The notes beneath the pieces are model-generated. The model made no database searches. It saw only the letters and a list, made by a program, of their open reading frames with translations, and was not told the origin of the DNA. Both the position numbers and the translations under genes were made by a program. From Tigriopus japonicus (taxonomy: Eukaryota > Arthropoda > Copepoda > Harpacticoida > Harpacticidae): a stretch of DNA of 64,000 nucleotides. The stretch is taken from NCBI GenBank assembly GCA_010645155.1, contig JAAGOF010000204.1, forward strand, positions 352,409 to 416,408, given 5' to 3'. Positions 21,992 to 31,503 of this stretch are shown piece after piece. Position 1 is the stretch's first letter; the number at the start of each line of letters is the position of its first letter.

Positions 21992-23378
21992 TTTACCAGG
22001 CATTACAATAAGCTTGAGTCATATTTATTGTTTGTTTACCGGTAGTGGGCTCATTTTAAACAAAGATTGTATTGGGTGGTTTAATTTGTAGCGACAAGTG
22101 AACTAAAATTCATTTGCCTATTAGGGAATAAATGAAAACGATAATTGAGGACTCAGGTGAAAGAAACAGAAGGGGGTACATGAATTATTTATCAAAAATT
22201 ACCACTAAGCAAAACAACACTGACGTTAGTTAGAAATTACAATCAAATAATGTACTTTTTGAAAACAGTTTTTTCGTCACGGCATTAGCACAAAACACGC
22301 ATGAAACTTAGCCTTATTTGCAACGCTTTCTAATTTCATTATTGTAATATTTGACACAAAATTGAAATTAGACGCCAAAGTTTTTTCATTCAATTGCAAG
22401 CTGATTAAATTCCAAGGCTAAAAATTGAACACCCAAAATTAGAACAGTTGAGGTAATTTGAGCTAACATATTCAAGTTCGTGCTCATTTCAAAGTTATTT
22501 TGCTTCTATTTTGGTGGTTGACGAATGTGTTCAATCAAGAAAATAGGCAGCATTCGAAGAAGCAATTATGATTGTTGTGATTTGCTTGAATTATTTAATG
22601 CTATATTTTCAAGAACTGCACTTGTTATTGTATATGTGTGGGAGAATCTAGAATGCCTTACACATTGCAAATTTGGGTATATCAATTCAGAGGAGGAATT
22701 GCTCATGGTAACGTCATCAACTAATCCGCAAAAAAAATATTGGATAATTCAAGTTTTTTAGTCACCATGAAAGGGGCTTTTCATCGCAATGAGTACTTGT
22801 GGAAAACATCTTGCTTTTCATAGAGGTTCCAAACAATGTTTCCCGAAGTTGACAAGCTACGACAGCTTGACATGGCCAATAAAAAGTGGTAACTGGACAC
22901 ATTCTGGTCCGACAACCAAGAAACAAAGTTGACTGAGATGAGCGCTCAAAAGAAGAGCCAACATCTGTGTCTTAAGAAATTATCTCTTTAGGGTTCCAAA
23001 CGACATGTGATTAACAAACAAAAAAGCTAGAGATGAATTGCCTCTTTTTAGTTGCCCTTTATGTAAGAGGCAATATTCTATTTTCGTTAACTTGAAGGCC
23101 TGTAGCTTGTTTTTTTTTAATGTCAAAAATTTGCGACACGTTTTTAACGTGGATTTTTGTACACATTACCATTTTCTGCCATATTCTGCCACTTTAAAAT
23201 TTCATTGCCACAAACTTTTGTATACTGCCACAGCTAAGAAGGCTAAATTGAACTCCTAATGGATTCTTCAAAAAGCAACCAGTTATTTAAAGTTCCTGTT
23301 GTAGAGTGTTTCCCTGGTATCAGGAGGAGCTTTCCCCAAAAAACAAAAAAATGTGGCAAAAAGATATCCAGGCAAATT
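21992..23378. other. intergenic, no gene recognised
   Basis: AT-rich. The open frames at 22525-22761 and 23038-23259 show no domain and poor composition. The second overlaps TGCCAC-rich DNA resembling 7650-7790. Nothing else is seen. Confidence 0.5.
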
Positions 23379-23784
23379 GTCATAACTAGAGACAGGAAGT
23401 TTAGACGAATAAAACTGTCAAATTAGACGAAAAAAGACGAATAAAATTGCCCGATTAGACGAAAAAAGACGAATGAAATTGCCCGATTAGACGAAAAAAG
23501 ACGAATAAAATTTCTCGACTAGACAAAAAAGACAAATAAATGGCTTCATTTGACGAAAAAAGACGAAAAAAAAAACCTGACTTTCACGGTAGTAAAGACT
23601 TAAGAATTGCCTGTAAATAGGATACAAAGAGCTTTAAACTGCTGCTCATAAAGTAGACGTAAAGTGTGTCCCAATTGAGGGGAAGCACCTGCTCCCTTGT
23701 GCAAAACGGCAAAATCTACAAAAGTAACGAACGGAAAAGTGCCGAATGAGCAAGAAATGGTCAGTGTTACGTATAAATTACGAT

Positions 23785-26700
23785 ATTAATATGTTTATTG
23801 CGACTCAAGGTCATGTCAGGTTGTATAAAATAAAGTAAAATATTGTAAAAATATATATATGTGTTCTCATATAAATGGTTGTGACATGTCAAATGTTAAA
23901 AAACGTTATAATAGACAAATTATATTGTGGTATCACAGGTGAGTTGACTTGAATGGTTTCAGTGCACATGAAAGAAATGAAGAGGAGATTGACAGACAGT
24001 ACAAATACAATTGGGTAGAGGAAGATGATGAAAATCTTGGTTATTGCAGTAGATAGGGTGGGTCAGATTGAACAGATCCTTCGTCAGTTCCCGTCGTTGA
24101 TGGAGTTGGGCAGGAAGCCGGACGAAGGTGCGTGACCGCCAATATTCCGAAGGGATGTCAGGCCAAGGACAATAAGGTGTTGTCAAGTCCTTGACCGGGA
24201 AGGACATCATATGTCCAGACATCACCTCCGGAAAGGTCAGGTTCCTAACACTATTGGACACTAACCTTGCCAGCCCGATGGTGAGGGGCTCGGTTTCGCA
24301 TAGGAAATGGGTCCATGCATTATTGGCATATTGGGGCACGCAGAGGTATCTTTTGAGGAATTTGGTGAAGGTGGCATCGGCGGATTTGAGGGCGGATTGG
24401 GCGGAGTTGGGAAGCCAGAGGTGAAGGCCGTAGAGGAAGATGGGGGTGATGTAGGTCCGGAAGAGTTGAAGAACTATTGGCAGAGGAAGATTCTTGATAG
24501 GAAGTTTATTGCATATGTATCCGATCCTGGCCCTGGCCTTGGTTATTGCGATGTTGAGGTGTTTGGTGAAGGAGAGTTGGGTGGTGAAGGTGAAACCGAC
24601 ATAGTTAAAAAACTTGACGATTTCAATCGGACTATTATTGATGTGGAAGGAGGTGGGAGGCAGACGACCTTTATGGAAAACCATGGCCTTTGTCTTGATG
24701 ATGTTGACTTGAAGGCCGTTCTCTTGGCAATAACCGTGGAGAGCATTGATGGCATTTTGCAATTCCACGGCTGAATCAGCCAAGAGAACCAGGTCGTCTG
24801 CATATTGTAGATATTGTATTCTATTGTTGTTGATGATGGGGCCTTGGTGAGAAAGGGCTTCGGGCAGGTCGGATACATAGAGGTTGAAAAGGATTGGCGA
24901 TAGTGGATCCCCCTGCGGAAGGCCGATAGATGTGAAGTAGCAGGGGGATAGGTCCTCACCAGATCGAATGGAGCATCTGAGTCCCGCGTAGATGTCCGCA
25001 AGCAGGACACAGATGGAACGCGGAATTCCCCATAGTTGGAGTTTGGAGAATAACCGCGTTCGGTCCACCCTGTCGAATGCTTTGGAAAAATCCACAAAGC
25101 ATCCATATACTCTCCTCTTAGTGCTGATGTTTGATTGCACAATTTCGTAGAGGAGAGTGGCTGCCGAGGTGGTTGAGCGGCTTCTCCGGAATCCGAATTG
25201 GAACTCGGGAAGGAGATTCCTTTCCTCGGCCAATCCGGAGAAACGGGCAGCTAGCAGGGTGGACATCATCTTCAAGAAGGGGTTTTCCAAGGCAATGGTC
25301 CGATGGTTGTCTGGAATGTCTTTGGGCCCCTTCTTATGGATGAAGATGATTGCTGACTCCATCCAGTCTGGTGGGAAGATAGATGTTTGGAGGGCGTGGC
25401 TGAAGAGATCTTGAAGGAGTGGTTGGATTTGGGTCCGGAGAAGTGCAAGTTGGAAGGGAGAAACCCCTGATGTCGATGGGGCCTTGCTCGTCATCTTCTT
25501 GAAGGCCTCATCCATCTCGGATTCCGTGAAGGGCTGCAAAAGGGGATGATGTTCTTCCAAGCAGCCCTGGACCTCCTCCACCACTGTTTCGGATGACGAT
25601 GAAAACAGTTCTTGGCAGTGGAGGAGGAATTTGCTCACCGGAATTTCCGAGTTGGCGGCGGGCTTTCTTGCACGTTTGTACAAGCCCGCCATTCTGGACG
25701 AAGCCGATGAAGAGAGCAGGTTCTCCACTTCCAATCTTTGGTGGGCCGACTCGGCGCTCCTCAGAGACTTGTGGTACGCCATTCTTGAAATCGCGTATTG
25801 CTCCCAAGTCTCTGGTGTTTGGCTCGTCTTGGCATTTCGCAATTTTTGGAGCATTTGACCCCTCAGTTCTCGATGGTATGAGTTGAACCAAGGGGTCTTG
25901 GGTCCTCTTCTCCTCGCCTGAACTGAAGAGGACCCTTGGAATGCTTGCGAAATACCTTGGGCCACTGCAGTTGGATTGTAGTCCTTCCGGGTGTCGATGG
26001 ATAACTGCAGGGCCTCAAGTTGAGCCGCGCACTCCTTCACATTGACCACGCACCTCCCCTTTCGAGTCACGCCCAGATGATGGAAGTTTCTGGGCATTTT
26101 GAAGGTGACTGAAATAGGGAGGTGATCAGAAACGGCCAGTTGATGAACATAACTGGCCGGAGATGGAAGATTTTCTGATATGAAGATGTGGTCAAGAACG
26201 GAGGCGCCCCGGGAGTAGGTGTGTGTTGGGACTCCCGGGTCGGAGCGCAGAGTGATTCTCCATTGACTCAGAATCTTGGCGAGTTCGGAGAATTCACTCG
26301 AGTCGGGACGGATGTTAAAATCACCACCAATGATGACTTTCTCCGGATTCTTCACCTTCTTGAGGATGGATGTGAGGTCCGAGACGAGGTCGTCATAGTC
26401 CGTGGTTGGCTGATAGTAGACGCCAATGATGGTAAAGCCTTGGGCATCCACGGCTATGTGATGAGGAGAGGACGAGAGTAGGGTGGGCTCAAAGCGTTTG
26501 GTAATGTAGAGCTCCAACCCTCCACTGGGCCTGCCACGCCCAGCGGGCTTTCTGGCGTGAACCACAAAGCTCTGCTTTCCAGCAAAGCAGCTCTCGTGTT
26601 TCTCCTCGGTGACCCACGTCTCGGACAGGAAGGTGAAGGCGTGTCCTCGGATCTTGTTGAGGCACTGACCCACTCCAGCCACTCGCAGCATGTTCGCCCG

Positions 26701-27140
26701 TCCATGGCAATTCAGGAAAAGGGCCGACACCGGTTGATTCCCTCCTCTCCGCTGTTTCCGCCGCCGCCGATGATTCCTCGCGATACCGAGTTGTTCAATC
26801 TGACCTAGAAGAGATGAGTTGATATGGGATTGAGGGGGAAAGGGAAAGGAAGATTGGGAAGAGGAGGAAGAGGACAAGGGCGTTGAAGGGGGTTTGAGGG
26901 CAAGCAGCTCACGTCTTGAGTAAGACGTGGCCGGGGGATTATGGAAAGAGGAAGGATTGGAAGGGGAAGGAGTACACTGAAGGGGGGTTATCACAGGGTC
27001 ATTGGGGGCCACGGCAAATCGTGGGCGTGTCCCCACTCACGGATATCACAGATTTGTACTAATAAAAACGAATTAAAACATTTTTTTGTCACGAGAGGTA
27101 AAAAAAGCGTGTTCGCCATTCGAGGCGTCAGCTGACGATT
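23785..27140 (-). mobile_element. non-LTR retrotransposon (APE-type LINE) nested in the hAT element
   Basis: This is the segment missing from the other hAT copy. On the minus strand it holds a ~100-bp 5' region, a 1025-codon ORF and a 3' UTR with an AATAAA near its end (about 23793-23798 on the plus strand). Possible target-site words ACGATATTAA (left) and ACGATTAAAA (right) occur at the two junctions, so the exact borders are uncertain by ~10-15 bp. No first ORF (gag-like) is present, so the copy is either 5'-truncated or belongs to a one-ORF lineage. Confidence 0.85.
23959..27036 (-). CDS. LINE ORF: AP-endonuclease plus reverse transcriptase (likely 5'-incomplete)
   Basis: The 1025-residue frame runs uninterrupted to its stop. 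Residues ~102-315 are an AP-type endonuclease (LNCHGR, SETW, GGDFNIRPDS, SDHLPI). Residues ~555-800 are the reverse transcriptase, with FVDFSKAFDRVDR, GLPQGDPLSPILFNLYVSDLP and catalytic YADD at 745-748. A Cys/His cluster (CICTVCQSPLHFFHVH) closes the protein and resembles a degenerate zinc knuckle. The first ~95 residues are Pro/Ser-rich and then basic (RRRRKQRRGG). The annotated first codon is GTG, directly after a TGA, and the first in-frame ATG (~residue 115) lies inside the endonuclease. The 5' end is therefore truncated or mutated, or an upstream part is missing. The intact catalytic motifs and lack of internal stops suggest a fairly recent insertion. The many plus-strand ORFs here are shadows of this frame. 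Confidence 0.9.
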   Translation of the reverse strand: MGTRPRFAVAPNDPVITPLQCTPSPSNPSSFHNPPATSYSRRELLALKPPSTPLSSSSSSQSSFPFPPQSHINSSLLGQIEQLGIARNHRRRRKQRRGGNQPVSALFLNCHGRANMLRVAGVGQCLNKIRGHAFTFLSETWVTEEKHESCFAGKQSFVVHARKPAGRGRPSGGLELYITKRFEPTLLSSSPHHIAVDAQGFTIIGVYYQPTTDYDDLVSDLTSILKKVKNPEKVIIGGDFNIRPDSSEFSELAKILSQWRITLRSDPGVPTHTYSRGASVLDHIFISENLPSPASYVHQLAVSDHLPISVTFKMPRNFHHLGVTRKGRCVVNVKECAAQLEALQLSIDTRKDYNPTAVAQGISQAFQGSSSVQARRRGPKTPWFNSYHRELRGQMLQKLRNAKTSQTPETWEQYAISRMAYHKSLRSAESAHQRLEVENLLSSSASSRMAGLYKRARKPAANSEIPVSKFLLHCQELFSSSSETVVEEVQGCLEEHHPLLQPFTESEMDEAFKKMTSKAPSTSGVSPFQLALLRTQIQPLLQDLFSHALQTSIFPPDWMESAIIFIHKKGPKDIPDNHRTIALENPFLKMMSTLLAARFSGLAEERNLLPEFQFGFRRSRSTTSAATLLYEIVQSNISTKRRVYGCFVDFSKAFDRVDRTRLFSKLQLWGIPRSICVLLADIYAGLRCSIRSGEDLSPCYFTSIGLPQGDPLSPILFNLYVSDLPEALSHQGPIINNNRIQYLQYADDLVLLADSAVELQNAINALHGYCQENGLQVNIIKTKAMVFHKGRLPPTSFHINNSPIEIVKFFNYVGFTFTTQLSFTKHLNIAITKARARIGYICNKLPIKNLPLPIVLQLFRTYITPIFLYGLHLWLPNSAQSALKSADATFTKFLKRYLCVPQYANNAWTHFLCETEPLTIGLARLVSNSVRNLTFPEVMSGHMMSFPVKDLTTPYCPWPDIPSEYWRSRTFVRLPAQLHQRRELTKDLFNLTHPIYCNNQDFHHLPLPNCICTVCQSPLHFFHVH

Positions 27141-27634
27141 AAAAAAAGAATTCAAACCCGCCCTTTTTTCAACGTTTTCAGTTAAGCAATATTCAATTCC
27201 AAATTTGCTGACACATTAATTGTTCACATATTGGGATAGCCCTCTTTTCAATCCTAAAGTGACCTTTTCTTTCTGTGTCAGTCAGGAAACTGTACAAGTT
27301 AAAATTAAAGTGTGTATCATATTTTGTTCGAGCAAAAAAGCAACTGACAATCAAACTATTACTCTGGCCCAAGTTTTGGCGTTGAACTTTTTTGCAAGTA
27401 TCTCTTTGCCTTAAAATTTGAGAAAAAAAAGCTCATAATCCAAGAAAACTCCTTTTTTGACGACGAATCAGACGAAAATAGTTGAGTAAAATTGCGGGAT
27501 TAGACGAAAAAAGACGAATAAAATCCAAATTAGACGAATAAATTTTTCGCGACGAATAAGGGTAAAAAAGACGAATAAAGACGAAAAAAGACGAATACGT
27601 TTATTCGTCTAAAGTTCCTGTCCCTAGTCATAAC

Positions 27635-30600
27635 TGTCCAGAAGTAAATGAAGGAGAATTTAGTGTTTTATTCGGAGGAGATCCCACGTCTCCAAAATGA
27701 AACATTGATCTTTAGTTTTTGGGTGTAAGTTGAGTCAAAGGTCCCCTTCCTCAAATAATTTAATCATCAACATCAAATTATTATCATGGCTAAAGGTGGA
27801 TGAAGATAGAAGTTTAAAGATCCGGCGTAAGATGGAGCAAAACGTGACCCTGATTTTCCTTCGTATTTTGGGTCGTTTTGAATACAACTACGATATTTAT
27901 TTCATCTGAGTATTATTAATTAAGGCCAAAAATATTGCCAAAACAAAAACTCTAGAATAGATGGTGTTAATTGACCATTTTGTCTTAGGTTTCGATATAA
28001 CCAAAACAACGCTAGTTCTTAGACTAAGTTGTTTATTTTAACCACAAGATAGGGCATCCAAGCCACGGTTTGCTAATCTTCACAAAAGCATTAAATAACA
28101 CTTAGATTCTTACTAATAATTTTGTAAGATAAAAAACGACAAAAAGGTGATTTTCTTTAAATTGTTAAATTGGCACTTGAAACCCCGAAATAAGTGGTGT
28201 TAGGTTTCACGAGGTTCATTTTTGGCTTCATGCCACAAATCATTGCAAAGTTAAGAGATCTAGGCTGTCGATGTTTTGTGAAGGGTTTCCATATTTTGCG
28301 CCAATCTTGCGCTTTCAAGGGTCTAGTTGACGCGAAAAAATGACACTTTTTTGTAGTAAATTGTGCTATTTGGGGTCTGGTTTGCGCGAAAATTCCAACA
28401 CTTTATGTGGCAACTTGCACTTTTTAAAATATCATGGCGCCTTTCACTTGATCTATTTGGAAAGACTGCTTTAGTTGCACTCAGTATGTGCAAGAAATGC
28501 AATTAATGTAAAACTACATATTACTACTTGTGTAGATAAATGTAAACGTTAATAGCAGTTTCTTTGGTTTTTCCACTTTTTGAGCATAGAGGTCATTTGC
28601 TGAACGTGGTGAATTTTGAATTTCCCTTTATTCACTTTGCCTCAAAAGTGTTACATGTTCAGAACACTTTGTTCCATTAAAAGAGCAAGCTCTTGTTTGA
28701 CCAAAATGATTTTGTATTTTTCAGATCAATAGAGCCTACTTGACCTTGGTTTATCTAATCTAACCCCATGAACATCGGTTTTCTCACTATTTCTCGTTTT
28801 TGACAATTTTCGAAATCTTATGCATTTTCTGGCCCTTTTTCTCTTTTTTGCATTTTTGGCCTTTTTTGTGGAAATATGGTGTTTTCAATCACTGCCAGTT
28901 GTTTCTTAGGTAACGAATGAAAATGTGAAAATAAATATGTTCCAATTCCAGGGACTTCAGACCCAAAACGCAAAGTTTTACTACACCACCAACAACTTAA
29001 TTTACAACAACCGTTTTTTTAATAATCTTTTAATGAAAAACTAAGCGCTATGAATGTGTTTAGGGTCTTTATGGCCCTTAATTTTGACTTATTCAACTAA
29101 TGATCAAAGTTCATGACGCTTGAAATGCTTTTGCTAATTCTTTCCTTCGACAACAGAGCTTTTTACACAAGGATCTGTGTATAGTGCAAATTTATTTAGT
29201 CGAAATTTTCCTCAACTGTGTGCTCTTTTTACATTTTTGTTTTTGATGCATTTTTTGCGTTTTTATTTGCATCATTTGTGCAGCCCTAATTTATCACAAG
29301 CAATGGCACGTCATTTCAATTGTCAGAGGGCTCGTCCAAATAGTTATTAAAAGTAAAGTTTCTGATGGATTTTTTTCTTCATAAAATTGGGACCATGGCG
29401 ATATTTAATTAATGTACTAAATTATCATACACAAATGTTTCCAATTCAAACGTTGCAAGAGTATTCTTGTGCAATTCTGTTGAAGTTAATTATATTTAAT
29501 CAATTTTAACTTGGTTGTTTCCTATCTTGCACTCTTTTTGAAAATCTTGGAGATCTGGACAACCATTTAAAATCGCAACCCACTGTCGTTACAGTTCCTA
29601 GAAACTTTTATGTTTTATTTTTGGCAAACCTTTAATTTTTTCCTAAGGAGATATCCTCTACCAGTTGAGAAAACTTAAATTGAGGAAACCCTATGCCTGG
29701 TTAGGACTTGATCATCTCATTTAGTAAAATTCGTGCACGTTTGTAAACCCAGGATATTGATTATTTTCGGACCCGAAATTTTCAAAAAGTTTGCTTTAAT
29801 GTGACTAATAACTGATAAGTGATAACAAAGTGCTCTTTATCATTGCATGATTGATGAGCCTTAATACGTCATAATATTATTGACCTTCAAGTTCGCATTA
29901 CGTCAAAACGAAAAATGCAAAACATACTTTACACAAAATCAGTTCATAACGTCCTTTCTAAACAAAAGCGATAAGTAGTATTGAGTCACGTTGCAAATAT
30001 CTTGGTTGCAGATCAACAGTTGTTCACGTCTGCCTTTGTTTCGGTATTGCATCTAAAATTCGGTCCTTACTACACTCACCAGGTCCTCAGAGTTCATCGA
30101 ATTCGCTGGGTTCTTGGTTGATGTGTACATGTAATATAGAAGTCCCACACAAGATACCGCATCCGCTCTTGCTCCCGTCATCAAGTCATCATCATAGTCA
30201 TGGTTCTCGCCGTCGTCGTCGTCGTCATGTTGGCGTCTATTGGGCTACCAAGAAGGGTGGTGACACCACCACCATCTCCCACATCAACTGGGCCTTAACC
30301 TTCAAGCGAGCGATGCTTGCTTGCCCGAGAACCTTTAGACAGGACTAACAGGACTACCAAAGAAACCTATTGGTTGGCTCATGGAGGCTGGAATGACGAG
30401 GGACCGTCGGTTGATCGAGTCTGAGCGACTTTTATAGAAGCGTTCTTGAAGTGAGGAGGACTTTGGGATCCGCTAAGCCAAAAATTCCTCATTCTTGGGA
30501 GTTTTTCGGATAGAGGCAGGGATGTCTTGTCTCAATCGGGTTTGATGGATGCCACAGATCAAAAAATCTGACTTGTTTTTTTTGTGAATGACAACAAGAT

Positions 30601-30850
30601 TATACATGTGGTATAATCCCATAGCTTGGCATACTTTACTTTAATTTTACTAATAAATATATCGATATTTAAAACATCTCATGCGTGCGTGAATGCGATT
30701 TGTCCCATTTTTTTAGATGAAACTTTCAAGTACTTCAGAGAAACCAATTAGGCAAAGATCTTTCCAAATTGTTTAATTACCCATCCAATTATCAATTAAA
30801 AAAAAAGTTTTTTGCGCACCTTAAAATTTTAGAAGAACTTTTGCCACATT
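27635..30850. other. intergenic, no gene recognised
   Basis: AT-rich. TAGGGCTGCAC, reverse-complemented at ~29281-29291, looks like one end of another hAT-type MITE, but I could not find its partner end. 30060-30360 is GC-richer, with a GTC trinucleotide run near 30210 and a short open frame (30118-30348) that shows no domain. It could be a leader or promoter, but nothing confirms it. Confidence 0.45.
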
Positions 30851-30858
30851 ATCATAAC

Positions 30859-31495
30859 CAGGGCCACCAGATAGTTGTAAATTACATTTTACAATGTAAT
30901 TACCAAAATCTGCAATTTTTGCCCAAAATTACATAAATGGGGAAAATTTTACATAAATGTGGTTAAATTGCCTGTTTCAATGGAACTGATATGGCAAAAT
31001 GTTTAATTTTATGACAAAGTCAAGATAAAGAAGCAAGAATATACAACGCATTACTTTTATCACTAGGAATATTTAGTTTATTATCAGACCCGCTTATTGG
31101 TTGTAAATGACATTTTATATTGTAGTTACAAAAATGTACAATTTTTGTCCAAAACTACAAAAATGTGGGAAAATTTGGAAAAAATGGAAAAATACTTGTT
31201 CTGTTGAGTGAGAATGATTTACAAGAAGGATGTCAAAATCAAAATAAGAATAGAGGCGATCAAATTTTTAACAATCGTGACAAAATATATTTTTTAGCAT
31301 CTTTTCCTAATTATGAAACAAAATTTAGATGATACAAGTATGAAAACGGTAATTTTTTTTTTAGAAATATGTGACCAAATTACCAAAATATTACCAAAAA
31401 GTCCGATTTTGTTACATTATATCTCAAAAAAAATACCTAAATTAATACATTTTAACATGATTTTATGATTTTTTTACATAAATTTGGTGGCCCTG
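30859..31495. mobile_element. 637-bp hAT-type MITE
   Basis: Terminal inverted repeats CAGGGCCACCA and TGGTGGCCCTG are perfect over 11 bp. A perfect 8-bp target duplication, ATCATAAC, flanks them (30851-30858 and 31496-31503). The interior is very AT-rich, with repeated ACAAAAATGT / TTACATAAAT words, and has no ORF. Confidence 0.92.
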
Positions 31496-31503
31496 ATCAT
31501 AAC

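Larger units (their letters stand above)
23387..27626. mobile_element. second copy of the hAT family, inverted and split by a LINE
   Basis: TIR TAGAGACAGGAAGTTTAGAC opens the left end and the reverse complement of TAGGGACAGGAACTTTAGAC closes the right. A perfect 8-bp duplication, GTCATAAC, flanks it (23379-23386 and 27627-27634). The outer parts (23387-~23785 and ~27140-27626) align by eye along their whole length with the reverse complement of the 780-bp element at 8444-9223, including the subterminal repeats and the block around TTGGCGTTGAACTTTTTT. The ~3.35 kb between is a non-LTR retrotransposon that inserted into an already resident hAT element. Confidence 0.9.

Noticed and set aside
24191..26808. 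Several plus-strand ORFs of 70-155 codons
   Set aside because: They lie exactly opposite the LINE endonuclease/RT frame and are antisense shadows without domains of their own.
29225..29291. One end of a TAGGGCTGCAC-type hAT MITE
   Set aside because: It looks like a typical terminus, but no matching second end or 8-bp duplication was found, so no element can be drawn.
30118..30348. 76-codon ORF in a GC-richer patch
   Set aside because: The Arg run is a GTC/CGT simple repeat. The composition is not protein-like and there are no supporting features.
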